This document shows, piece by piece, positions 8,370 through 16,435 of a DNA stretch of 64,000 nucleotides; positions within the stretch are counted from its first letter, which is position 1, and every line of letters begins with the position of its first letter. Location of the stretch: assembly GCA_964486295.1 (NCBI GenBank), contig CAZAMF010000002.1:186001-250000 (forward strand), read 5' to 3'. The notes under the pieces are model-generated. The model saw nothing but the letters and a program-made list of their open reading frames with translations. It had not been told where the DNA came from and did not search any database. Source of the stretch: CALBZG01 sp964486295. GTDB taxonomy: Bacteria; Bacillota; Clostridia; Peptostreptococcales; Anaerovoracaceae. Position numbers and translations under genes: made by a program.

Positions 8370-10793
8370 ATGAAGAAACGTTCACAATTTTTATACCTCT
8401 TGTTGGTTACCGTTCTGATCATCGGATCTCTTGCCGGAATATCTGATTATTCGTGGGGAACAACCGGATCTGATGATGAAGTTTTGCAGGAAAGGCTTGA
8501 AGATTCAATTGCAATGTATCCAAAAAGCCAGTATGCACTAGTTGATAATCAAGTTTCTATAATCGATCCTGACAATGATCTGATCACGCCGTTTATACAG
8601 AACGGGCGGATACTTGTGCCGGTTCGGTTTATCTCAGAGGCACTCGGTGCAAAGGTCTCCTGGAATCAAAACGAAAAAACAGTCGGAATCGTTTATGGCG
8701 ATAAAACGATCAGGATCAGAATCTACAGCCAAACAATGTCCATTAACAATGGAACGGTAAAACTTGATGTTCCGGCTATGATAACCGGCGGTCGGACTTT
8801 TATTCCGGCCAGAGCACTTTCTGAAGCTCTCGGTAAAGAAGTTTTTTACGACAAAGGCCTTGTTGTGATCAGCAGTCGACCGGATATTTTTGACGTTGCC
8901 AATGAAAAACTCCTGATACAACAAACGATTGATAAAATAAATATTCTGCCAACTGTAGGAACAAGGGAGAACCTGGTCAAACTGCTGGGAGATGCTACTC
9001 CATACGGTGGCGAATATACAATGATGCCTGAAAAAGCGTTAGATAGCAATACATCGAATGAAAGTGCTGCTCCCGATTCCGGCAAAGACAGCGCCGGATT
9101 TTCTACAACCAATATTCAGGTAGAAGGCGTTGATGAAGGGGATATTGTTAAAACTGACGGAGCTTACATTTATCAGGTGAGCAATCAGGACATCCTTATT
9201 TATAAAGCATATCCAACGTCCACGCTGGACCTGGCGTCCAGAATTACATTCGATGGGAGCACTTTTTCTCCTGCGGAACTCTATATTAAAGACGACAATC
9301 TGATCGTCATCGGATCTGAGCAGGCCTATTCGCCGTTGCCAGCCACTAAAACAGCTCCATTAACAGAAAGATTCGCCCCAATTTATCAGGAAAGTATAAC
9401 AAAAGTATTAATTTATAATGTTTCAGATAAAAGTAAACCGGATCTGATCCGTGAGCTATCGACTCCGGGCAACTATTTGTCTTCAAGGCTGATCGGCGGA
9501 GACTTGTATTTCTTATCCAACCAATATATATATAACTGGTCGGATCCGGCAGTACCGCTGAATCCTGAATACACAGATTCCATATTTGGTGAGAAATCCA
9601 TTCAGATCCCTTATGAAGATATCCGTTACATTCCGCCGATTCAGAGTTATTCCTATCTGATGGTCGCGAGTGTTTCTCTGGATGAACTCGATAAAGCCAT
9701 GAGCGTGTCCGCTTATCTTGGCGCCGGCCAGGAGATTTATGTATCACAGAACAATCTCTATATCACTGTTAACGAAGGCTATGGCGGTATCAGACCGATG
9801 ATCTGGTCCAACCAGGAATTTATCCCGGCACCGCTTGAAGAAGCAACCTTGATTTATAAATTTAAACTCGGAGACGCGAAGACGAAGTATCTTGCGAAGG
9901 GACAGGTGACGGGCAGAGTTCTGAATCAATTTTCAATGGACGAGCATAATGGTTATTTCCGGATAGCTACCACAGTCGGACCATCCTGGATGAGTGGAGA
10001 GAATGATTCGGGCAACAATGTCTATATCCTGAACGATGGGCTCAATGTGACCGGTAAGTTGGAAAACCTTGCAAAAGGCGAAACGATCTATTCGGTGAGA
10101 TTTATAAATGACAGGGGATATGTTGTGACATTCAGAACGGTAGATCCGCTCTTTGTAATTGATCTGAAGGACCCAAAAAACCCAACGATTCTGGGAACAT
10201 TAAAAATCCCGGGTTATAGCAACTACCTGCATCCATACGATGAAAACCATCTCATAGGATTTGGAAAAGATACAATTACAGTCCCGTACAAAGATAGTAC
10301 AGGAAAGGTAATCAGTACAACATCCTATTACATGGGAATGAAAGTTGCACTTTTTGATGTCACTGATGTATCGAAACCCGTCCAGCAATTTTCAGTAAGC
10401 ATTGGCGACAGAGGGACGGATTCGGAATTGCTGTATGATCATAAAGCGTTGCTGTTTGACAAAAATACAGGGTTACTCGCTTTCCCTGTAAACGAAACGA
10501 AAGTTTCAGGACCGGTCATCGACCCCATCTATGGTTATCCGAGCTATGGACAATTGGTATTTAGCGGAGCTTATGTATATAATCTCGATCTTCAAAAGGG
10601 CTTTATGTTGAAAGGGAAAATATCTCAGCTTTCCGAAAGTGATTATCAACAGTCCGGGTATTATGATGTGGATTATAACAAACAGATCAGAAGGATCCTG
10701 TATATTGACAATGTTTTGTACGGAGTTTCTAACGACATTGTTTCTGCATATGATTTGAATAATCTGAAGGAATTGGCTTCAGCCGGAAAGTAG
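8370..10793 (+). CDS. Secreted stalk-domain/beta-propeller protein
   Basis: This 807-residue exported protein has a signal peptide (residues 1-25), then two copper-amine-oxidase N-terminal-like stalk units (about 45-180; GRILVPVRFISEALGAKVSW and GRTFIPARALSEALGKEV). From about 250 the sequence has the phrase QVEGVDEGDIVKTDGAYIY, the hallmark of the bacterial 'C-terminal beta-propeller distantly related to WD-40' family (COG4880), which continues to the end with repeated blades. AAAGGAG precedes the ATG at 8370. The stalk domains suggest wall association. It follows the SLH protein directly, so both probably act together at the cell surface. Its biochemical function is unknown. Confidence 0.85.
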   Translation: MKKRSQFLYLLLVTVLIIGSLAGISDYSWGTTGSDDEVLQERLEDSIAMYPKSQYALVDNQVSIIDPDNDLITPFIQNGRILVPVRFISEALGAKVSWNQNEKTVGIVYGDKTIRIRIYSQTMSINNGTVKLDVPAMITGGRTFIPARALSEALGKEVFYDKGLVVISSRPDIFDVANEKLLIQQTIDKINILPTVGTRENLVKLLGDATPYGGEYTMMPEKALDSNTSNESAAPDSGKDSAGFSTTNIQVEGVDEGDIVKTDGAYIYQVSNQDILIYKAYPTSTLDLASRITFDGSTFSPAELYIKDDNLIVIGSEQAYSPLPATKTAPLTERFAPIYQESITKVLIYNVSDKSKPDLIRELSTPGNYLSSRLIGGDLYFLSNQYIYNWSDPAVPLNPEYTDSIFGEKSIQIPYEDIRYIPPIQSYSYLMVASVSLDELDKAMSVSAYLGAGQEIYVSQNNLYITVNEGYGGIRPMIWSNQEFIPAPLEEATLIYKFKLGDAKTKYLAKGQVTGRVLNQFSMDEHNGYFRIATTVGPSWMSGENDSGNNVYILNDGLNVTGKLENLAKGETIYSVRFINDRGYVVTFRTVDPLFVIDLKDPKNPTILGTLKIPGYSNYLHPYDENHLIGFGKDTITVPYKDSTGKVISTTSYYMGMKVALFDVTDVSKPVQQFSVSIGDRGTDSELLYDHKALLFDKNTGLLAFPVNETKVSGPVIDPIYGYPSYGQLVFSGAYVYNLDLQKGFMLKGKISQLSESDYQQSGYYDVDYNKQIRRILYIDNVLYGVSNDIVSAYDLNNLKELASAGK

Positions 10794-10857
10794 ACAAGAT
10801 TTGCCTTTCGTGATAAAATCAAAAAAATATTGTTATTTGAAAGAGGAGGTGTGTTCT

Positions 10858-11103
10858 ATGGGTTCAATAATGGCGATTAAAATCAATGGTAGAATCGCTC
10901 ATGCGCCGCACGTTCAGGAAGTCCTCACAAAATACGGCTGCAATATTAAAACCAGAGTGGGTTTTCACGAAGTGAACGAAGACCAGTGCTCCATGGATGG
11001 GATCCTGATTCTTCAGTTATTTGGAAAAGAGACTGAAATCCACGCCATGATGGAGGAAATGGCCAAGATCGAAGGGGTCAGCGCAAAAATCATCGATCTA
11101 TAA
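10858..11103 (+). CDS. Small ACT-like protein resembling the TM1266 (iron-only hydrogenase system regulator) family
   Basis: The gene encodes only 81 residues and follows an unmistakable AGAGGAGGTG site. The layout, with a first beta strand (AIKINGR), a helix (HVQEVLTKYG), IKTRVGFHEVN, a second strand (GILILQLFGK) and the ending IEGVSAKIIDL, matches the small ferredoxin-like TM1266 proteins that resemble the C-terminal domain of NikR. It lacks a DNA-binding segment, so the word 'regulator' is a family label only. No hydrogenase genes are nearby. It sits at the end of the surface-protein unit and before a strong terminator. Confidence 0.65.
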   Translation: MGSIMAIKINGRIAHAPHVQEVLTKYGCNIKTRVGFHEVNEDQCSMDGILILQLFGKETEIHAMMEEMAKIEGVSAKIIDL

Positions 11104-11129
11104 ACAAGCGATAAAGTCATAGTATGTCC

Positions 11130-11164
11130 AAAAAATCAGAAGTCTACAAAGCTTCTGATTTTTT
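11130..11164 (+). terminator. Intrinsic terminator after the TM1266-like gene
   Basis: AAAAAATCAGAAG (11130-11142) pairs perfectly with CTTCTGATTTTTT (11152-11164). The T-rich right arm doubles as the U tract, and the A-rich left arm allows function on the other strand too. Confidence 0.9.
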
Positions 11165-11250
11165 AATGGTAAAAAGTCATTAAAATTATTAAATTACAGT
11201 AACAAATATAAATAAAATGACAATATTCAGATAAAATTGAGATTATTTTG

Positions 11251-11279
11251 TTGACAACATATAATTTACGGCGTACTAT
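11251..11279 (+). promoter_or_regulatory. Sigma-A-type promoter of the GGDEF-EAL/diguanylate cyclase pair
   Basis: TTGACA (11251-11256), a 17-bp spacer and TACTAT (11274-11279). The consensus -35 and optimal spacing make this one of the clearest promoters in the window. The start codon lies about 40 bp downstream. Confidence 0.8.
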
Positions 11280-11322
11280 GACTTTAGCAGTTTAATTGAT
11301 TTTGAAAGATAGGGTTATCCTG

Positions 11323-13740
11323 ATGGAAATTCAAAACAAGCTTTTCAATCTTCAAGTAAGCAGATATTTTGTGGTCTCAATTCCGATAGCGTTACTGATA
11401 CTGCACGGATGGGCGTTTTTTAATGATGTTTTGCTGTGGACCACTGTTACATTTGTTTCACTCGTGATGATTTCAGCCTTATTCATTTATCCTTACTGTC
11501 GGACTAGACGTAAAAACTATAAACCTGCTTTTTATATTCTAATCGCCATCCTTGCATACGGGCTCATTGAAGCATCTAATTTTGCTCTTATTTATCAACA
11601 CTCGCAAAATCTTGTTATGACAAAGATCATCTCGTATTTGCATATTATTCCTTCATTATTTCTCATCATGGCAATCTATTTCTATATTCAGCAAAATATA
11701 GGGATTTTCCATCGTGCACAGCTTAAACTGGATTTAATCTTTTCTGCAATAGTTACCATTACTGCAACAATCATATTATTATTCAGCACAGCGACTGTAC
11801 CGCATACGTTCGTCGTTTTTTTGACTCAACCACAATTCTTAACAATTATTATTGATAGCATTGCAGTCTTTTGCCTGATAGCTCTGGCCGCTTCGAATAG
11901 ATGTCATATGGTCGATTTGGCCGGGCTTATTATATTCCTTGCTGCGCTACTTTATATAACCGCTGATCTTGTTAATATAAAATTGATATTGAATGATAGC
12001 ATGATGTGGATTAGACAGACAGATATTCTGCAGCTCGTTTCTATTGTATTGATTTCCATAGGCATCTTGCTTGCCACAATTGATCGAAACTCTGCCTTAA
12101 AAGCTGGAAGCATGAAAGGCTATATCAATGAAGGTTCGTGTATATATGCATGCTGGCTCATTTCACCTGCATTAATCTGTTTCGCTTTTGCGGGATTCAA
12201 TCTCAGAAATACTGTGTATTATATGATCGTGTTCATGGTCTATTTTATATTCAGTACATATATCCAGAAAAGCATGTTGACAGAACATTTACTGAACGAA
12301 AGCAACAATAAAAATGAGAGTCTTGAAAAATATATACTGGAACAGAAAGGCAGACTGAGATCGATCCATGAAGATATCACTTATTTAGTCGAACACGATA
12401 AATTGACAGGTATGTTCAACAGGGATCACTTTCTCAAAGAAAGTGATGAGTTACTTTCAAAATCATTGAAAGGCAGACCATTGTATTTAATCATAATAGA
12501 TATTGACCGATTCAGACTGATCAATGAAAGTTATGGAAATGAAATAGGGGATGAAGTCCTGAAACGAATGGCTGATCGAATCAGAAGCGTTTTTGATGAA
12601 AAGTATTCATGTATGGCTCGACTGGATGGGAATGAGTTTGCGGTATTGTGTTACGGTTTCAAAGAATTCAGTCAAGCTTTAAGGAACATCAACAGACTTC
12701 TTTTTATATCTAAAGCGCCGATGAATATAACACCGTTTCAGATACCTGTAAAAATCCATGTAGGCGTGGCCGGTTATCCGGAGAATGCAGGAAACAGGGC
12801 GGATTTGTTGAAGTGCGCGAAGATAGCAGTGGAGCAGTCGAAGATTAAAAAGATGGATGGCTGCTGCACCTATAACAGTACATTATACGAACAGGAACAC
12901 AGAAAAATTGAAATTGAGACCGCACTGCGAAAAGCGGATGTAAAGAGTGAATTTGAAGTCTATTACCAACCGCAGTATGATGTAACCGGTAAGACACTGG
13001 TTGGCATGGAAGCCCTCCTGAGATGGAAATCGCCTTGTCTGGGGCTGGTTTGTCCAACGGAATTTATTCCGGTAGCGGAAGAGACTGGAATGATTCTTGA
13101 AATCGGTAATTGGGTAATGGAGGCGGCTGTCAAGCAGATTATCAAGTGGAACATGCATTATGGCACAGAATTTTGCGTCAGTATCAACGTTTCTGCCATC
13201 CAGATCCAGAATTCGAATTTTATTTACAATGTCAAAAACATGATTGCTAAGTATAGGGTCAAACCTGCCTGGCTTAACTTCGAAATAACAGAAAGTTCAG
13301 CAATGACATCGATCGAGACATATCAGGAAGTATTGAACGAACTCACGGAAATGGGCATATCCGTCTCCATCGATGATTTTGGCACGGGATATTCCTCTTA
13401 CATCTATTTAAAAAGAGCTTCCATCGATTATTTAAAAATCGATAAGCAGCTAATAGACATGATCCCAACGATTACCAGTGATGCTCAAATTGTAAACGCG
13501 ATCATATCGATGGCTCAATCATTGGAAATCAAAACCATTGCAGAGGGAGTTGAATCCAGGGAACAACGGGATCTGTTAACCGGTATGGGGTGCGATATTA
13601 TTCAAGGATATTTTTATGGTGAACCGATGCCGGCTGATGAATTTTTTGAAAGCCATTTACAAAAACAAGCCATCAGCGAACCGGTTTATGATTTTAATTT
13701 CAATGGGCTGGATAATTGTTCCGAAGCCAAAAGGGCTTAA
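11323..13740 (+). CDS. Membrane-bound GGDEF-EAL protein, probably a cyclic-di-GMP phosphodiesterase
   Basis: The 805-residue protein has about eight hydrophobic segments in residues 15-320, a linker helix, a GGDEF domain (about 355-520) and an EAL domain (about 535-785). The GGDEF signature is degraded to DGNEF (RLDGNEFAV) and the upstream inhibitory RxxD is missing, so cyclase activity is doubtful. The EAL domain keeps the catalytic set: EALLRW, SINVSA, EITESS, DDFGTGYSS, LKID, AEGVE and QGYFYGEPM. I infer that it degrades c-di-GMP, with the GGDEF part possibly sensing GTP. The ATG at 11323 is preferred (AGATAGGG upstream) over a TTG nine codons earlier. It is cotranscribed with the cyclase that follows after 29 bp. 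Confidence 0.9.
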   Translation: MEIQNKLFNLQVSRYFVVSIPIALLILHGWAFFNDVLLWTTVTFVSLVMISALFIYPYCRTRRKNYKPAFYILIAILAYGLIEASNFALIYQHSQNLVMTKIISYLHIIPSLFLIMAIYFYIQQNIGIFHRAQLKLDLIFSAIVTITATIILLFSTATVPHTFVVFLTQPQFLTIIIDSIAVFCLIALAASNRCHMVDLAGLIIFLAALLYITADLVNIKLILNDSMMWIRQTDILQLVSIVLISIGILLATIDRNSALKAGSMKGYINEGSCIYACWLISPALICFAFAGFNLRNTVYYMIVFMVYFIFSTYIQKSMLTEHLLNESNNKNESLEKYILEQKGRLRSIHEDITYLVEHDKLTGMFNRDHFLKESDELLSKSLKGRPLYLIIIDIDRFRLINESYGNEIGDEVLKRMADRIRSVFDEKYSCMARLDGNEFAVLCYGFKEFSQALRNINRLLFISKAPMNITPFQIPVKIHVGVAGYPENAGNRADLLKCAKIAVEQSKIKKMDGCCTYNSTLYEQEHRKIEIETALRKADVKSEFEVYYQPQYDVTGKTLVGMEALLRWKSPCLGLVCPTEFIPVAEETGMILEIGNWVMEAAVKQIIKWNMHYGTEFCVSINVSAIQIQNSNFIYNVKNMIAKYRVKPAWLNFEITESSAMTSIETYQEVLNELTEMGISVSIDDFGTGYSSYIYLKRASIDYLKIDKQLIDMIPTITSDAQIVNAIISMAQSLEIKTIAEGVESREQRDLLTGMGCDIIQGYFYGEPMPADEFFESHLQKQAISEPVYDFNFNGLDNCSEAKRA

Positions 13741-13769
13741 ACTGAAAACATATAAGGGATCGATATAAG

Positions 13770-14981
13770 ATGAATAACGAATCATTAATAATTGCATATC
13801 TCTCGGGTGGCGCAACATTAATCTTTTCCTGCCTGCTGCTTGCTTTCTATCGTGCCGGCAGGATACTGAGGTTATACGCCTATGCCATTTTCTGCTTAAC
13901 AGTTGGCAATATTCTTCCTATGGTTTCAACTGTTGCATCAGTCAGTCCTACCGAGGGTTTAATAAATAATACATTTCTATTTATTAGTATTATGTTTATC
14001 TATTGCGGTACAATATCTTATTTCGAAAATAAATTTATCTGGCCGGCACGATTTTCGTTTTATACAATTACGATAATATTATATTTGGCATATATCAGTA
14101 TTGCAGCATCTGGAATTAATATTGGAAGCCTATTTATAGTTCTTATTTTACTTGTGTTGTATATTGATTTTTACAAATATATAAAGTCTTTTTTTAGCGA
14201 CATTTCCACAGTGATCAAGACCGCATTCAGCATATCGATTCTATATGGCGCATTTTCCAGCGTTGCAAAAGAGATTATTCTCATGCTTAATAATTCAAAT
14301 TATATGTCGATCTCTATTGATCCCGGAATAATAAACATTTTTTCGATTGTCGTTTTTATCCTCAGCGCCATATTATGGTTTTCTACCGGTATCATGTTGG
14401 AATACTCGGGAGAACTCAATGAAATGGCTGAAAAGAACAGGCAATTGAAATCTATGGCAGAAAGGGATATTCTGACAGGATTGTACAACCGTAATAAACT
14501 GGAGCAGAGGCTACCCAATATACTGAGTGTAGCTGAAAGACTGAAAACGCCAATTAGCTTCATTATAATGGATATCGATCATTTCAAGGATGTCAATGAC
14601 CGATATGGTCACGCTGTCGGGGATCGGATCCTGATTCATCTTGCCAATTTACTTAGAAGAAATGTTAGGGAATCCGATATGGTTTTCAGATGGGGTGGCG
14701 AGGAGTTTCTGATACTGGCAGTCGGAGCTCCGATGAAAGGTGCCTTCATATTGGCGGAACATTTAAGAAATTTAATTGAAGAGGAACACTTTGATTCTGT
14801 GGGACATATTACAGCCAGTTTCGGCATAGCAGAAACTTCTTATCTGGGCCCGAAAGATAATTGGTTTGAGCGTGTCGACGCCGCATTATACAAAGCGAAA
14901 GAATCAGGCCGCAATCGCGTAATCTGCTGGGATGAGACAGTTCAGCTCAAGAGACTTCATGAGTTGACGGAGAGCAGTTAA
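13770..14981 (+). CDS. Membrane-bound diguanylate cyclase (GGDEF)
   Basis: The 403-residue protein has six or seven transmembrane segments in its first 215 residues, then a GGDEF domain. The active-site motif is intact as RWGGEEFLIL, with the metal-binding aspartate in IMDIDHFKDVND and the start motif DILTGLYNRNKL. Five residues before GGEEF stands RESD, which fits the RxxD product-inhibition site. It therefore should make c-di-GMP from two GTP and be feedback inhibited. AAGGGA precedes the ATG. Paired with the EAL protein upstream, it suggests one operon that both makes and removes the messenger, perhaps sensing different membrane signals. Confidence 0.9.
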   Translation: MNNESLIIAYLSGGATLIFSCLLLAFYRAGRILRLYAYAIFCLTVGNILPMVSTVASVSPTEGLINNTFLFISIMFIYCGTISYFENKFIWPARFSFYTITIILYLAYISIAASGINIGSLFIVLILLVLYIDFYKYIKSFFSDISTVIKTAFSISILYGAFSSVAKEIILMLNNSNYMSISIDPGIINIFSIVVFILSAILWFSTGIMLEYSGELNEMAEKNRQLKSMAERDILTGLYNRNKLEQRLPNILSVAERLKTPISFIIMDIDHFKDVNDRYGHAVGDRILIHLANLLRRNVRESDMVFRWGGEEFLILAVGAPMKGAFILAEHLRNLIEEEHFDSVGHITASFGIAETSYLGPKDNWFERVDAALYKAKESGRNRVICWDETVQLKRLHELTESS

Positions 14982-15043
14982 CGATCGAGACAAAGCGATA
15001 GAAGTACTGATATTAAAATATTTAAAATATTCAGATATATGTA

Positions 15044-15072
15044 TTGACAGAACAATTAGCAAGTGCTAATAT
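15044..15072 (+). promoter_or_regulatory. Strong promoter for the candidate non-coding RNA, with an operator-like palindrome
   Basis: TTGACA (15044-15049), 17-bp spacer, TAATAT (15067-15072). A perfect inverted repeat, ATTAGCA-AG-TGCTAAT (15055-15070), fills the spacer and enters the -10, where a bound repressor would block RNA polymerase. The half-site TTAGCA recalls CIRCE, but the long CIRCE arms and 9-bp gap are absent. Confidence 0.75.
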
Positions 15073-15078
15073 AAAAAT

Positions 15079-15300
15079 ACTCAAAGAAAAGGTGGCTTTG
15101 AATAAAAGGACCGAAGTAATTGAGCCGCTCCGAAAAAACGGTAAAAGCCGAAACACCCGGGACAATGATAGGAATATCTGGATAGAAAATATCAGATGAT
15201 CGGGTTAGGGGTAGTCAAGAAAGGAGGACGTACGCCATTGTGGTACACCTCAAGAAAAAGGTAGGCAGATTCTAGGCAGAATTGTGGCTTACCTTTTTCA
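15079..15300 (+). ncRNA. Candidate structured RNA of unidentified family (independent RNA or long leader)
   Basis: Between the cyclase gene and the next coding region is a 340-bp gap with no supported reading frame. Inside it a strong promoter, several stable helices and an intrinsic terminator define a transcript of about 220 nt. Helices I can draw: CCG-AAAAAA-CGG (15130-15141); ACCCG (15155-15159) with CGGGT (15201-15205) enclosing ATCTGGATA/TATCAGAT (15176-15197); GAGG-N-CGTAC with GTAC-A-CCTC (15224-15251); and GGTG (15091) with CACC (15154). I compared it by memory with TPP, SAM, lysine, cobalamin, c-di-GMP I/II, ydaO (c-di-AMP), M-box, ZTP, T-box, 6S, SRP and tmRNA cores and none fits. 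The length and clostridial setting recall raiA-type RNAs, but I cannot confirm this. Confidence 0.6.
15255..15298 (+). terminator. Intrinsic terminator of the candidate RNA
   Basis: AAAAAGGTAGGC (15255-15266) pairs with GCTTACCTTTTT (15287-15298, one G-U pair), with an inner ATTCT/AGAAT extension. It ends 23 bp before the next start codon, so it either ends an independent RNA or acts as an attenuator for the downstream membrane-protein gene. Confidence 0.85.
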
Positions 15301-15321
15301 TTTGTGTTTCAGGAGAATCCT

Positions 15322-15909
15322 ATGAATGATATGCTGCAATTTTTAAGTCTATCAATTAATAAAATATATCTTGGAAATATTTTGCTGGTTTTTTGTTTTT
15401 TATTCTATCTGGCATGGTGGCGGATTGCTTTTAACCCGGAAAAAGTGAGCCGCCGAGGAGGGGGTGCCTATCTTTTAGCCGCCTTTATATTAGGCATTGC
15501 AGCGATCTTTTTTATCTTGAGCAGTATCGTCTCGCTTTCTGCCGAATCCTCGGCATTACCTGTCAGAGATATCATACTAGTTGGAATCCTTGTTTTTATT
15601 GTAATGCTTCTCGTAACCTCGCGGATATTGAAACGGCCTGTTACTTCCGAGCTCTTCATTATGCATTTCTGGACTGTGCTGGAATTGTCAATGGCAGAGG
15701 TTCTGTCAGGTACAGGTTATATAGGTTTTGTATATATGCAAATATTAGTTATCATGATCGCTGCTGCTGCCATAATCAGCCTGATCTGTTATATGATTTA
15801 TTATCGGCTGGATGGCAGATCAAGGTTTCGTGTGGGGACGATACCTTTGGGTATAGCTTGCATTATTGCTATTGCATTTCTGGCAGCTTTAATCCTTACA
15901 TCCGAGTAG
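15322..15909 (+). CDS. Six-helix integral membrane protein of unknown function
   Basis: I do not recognise this 195-residue protein. It has about six hydrophobic helices (roughly residues 10-33, 46-69, 78-97, 107-125, 133-157 and 170-192) joined by short loops; basic clusters NPEKVSRRGGG and YYRLDGRSRFR fall in loops and are likely cytoplasmic. There is no signal peptide, no catalytic motif and no known transporter signature. CAGGAGAA precedes the ATG at 15322; an in-frame GTG six codons earlier is less likely. It lies directly downstream of the candidate RNA and its terminator, which may control it. No partner gene is obvious on either side. Confidence 0.6.
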   Translation: MNDMLQFLSLSINKIYLGNILLVFCFLFYLAWWRIAFNPEKVSRRGGGAYLLAAFILGIAAIFFILSSIVSLSAESSALPVRDIILVGILVFIVMLLVTSRILKRPVTSELFIMHFWTVLELSMAEVLSGTGYIGFVYMQILVIMIAAAAIISLICYMIYYRLDGRSRFRVGTIPLGIACIIAIAFLAALILTSE

Positions 15910-15977
15910 CGTCGCTCTGTGGGATAATTAAATCAGAAAGAGTATTATAATTTCTAAACCGATTGGGATGGGAAATA

Positions 15978-16006
15978 TTGAAAATTCAACTGCTTTATGA
16001 TAATCT
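15978..16006 (+). promoter_or_regulatory. Probable promoter of the ridA-phoH-ybeY-cdd-era-recO operon
   Basis: TTGAAA (15978-15983), a 17-bp spacer and TAATCT (16001-16006), overlapping a GATAAT. It lies about 25 bp before the ridA ribosome binding site GGAGGAG. Confidence 0.45.
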
Positions 16007-16032
16007 GTAAAAAATAGATTGGAGGAGCGAAA

Positions 16033-16413
16033 ATGAAAGAGATTATAAAGACAAATCATGCGCCGGCTGCCATTGGACCTTATTCACAGGCGACTATGGG
16101 GGCTCAACTTGTTTTCACTTCCGGACAGCTTGCTCTTGATCCTGCAACAGGAGATTTTGTACCGGGCGGTATAGCTGAGCAGACCAGACAAGCGCTGAAT
16201 AATGTTAAGAACATATTGGAAGCTTCCGGCGCCGGCATGCAAAACGTAATGAAAACTACTGTTTTCTTGAGTGATATGAACAATTTTGCAGAAATGAACA
16301 AAGTGTATGGGGAATTTTTTACGGAGGGTGCATACCCTGCAAGATCTGCGGTGGAAGTTGCCAGATTACCAAAAGACGCCTTGGTCGAAATCGAAGCACT
16401 TGCACTGAAATAG
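16033..16413 (+). CDS. ridA: RidA family enamine/imine deaminase
   Basis: The 126-residue protein has the full RidA (YjgF/YER057c/UK114) length. These trimeric cytoplasmic enzymes hydrolyse reactive 2-iminoacids released by PLP enzymes such as threonine dehydratase. Diagnostic segments are HAPAAIGPYSQA near the start, FTSGQLALDP, and the C-terminal YPARSAVEVARLPKDA, whose arginine binds the substrate carboxylate; the final VEIEALA is also conserved. TTGGAGGAG precedes the ATG. It heads a run of housekeeping genes with short gaps (22 bp to phoH), so cotranscription is likely, although ridA may simply be a passenger. Confidence 0.95.
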   Translation: MKEIIKTNHAPAAIGPYSQATMGAQLVFTSGQLALDPATGDFVPGGIAEQTRQALNNVKNILEASGAGMQNVMKTTVFLSDMNNFAEMNKVYGEFFTEGAYPARSAVEVARLPKDALVEIEALALK

Positions 16414-16435
16414 ATGCGTAGAGAGGAATAAATAT

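Noticed and set aside
15055..15070. CIRCE (HrcA operator)
   Set aside because: CIRCE needs TTAGCACTC-N9-GAGTGCTAA. Only the TTAGCA/TGCTAA core is present, with a 2-bp gap.
15079..15300. Cyclic-di-GMP riboswitch next to the c-di-GMP genes
   Set aside because: The conserved class I core (CACGCACAGGGC...) and class II pseudoknot bases are not present, so only the location would support it.
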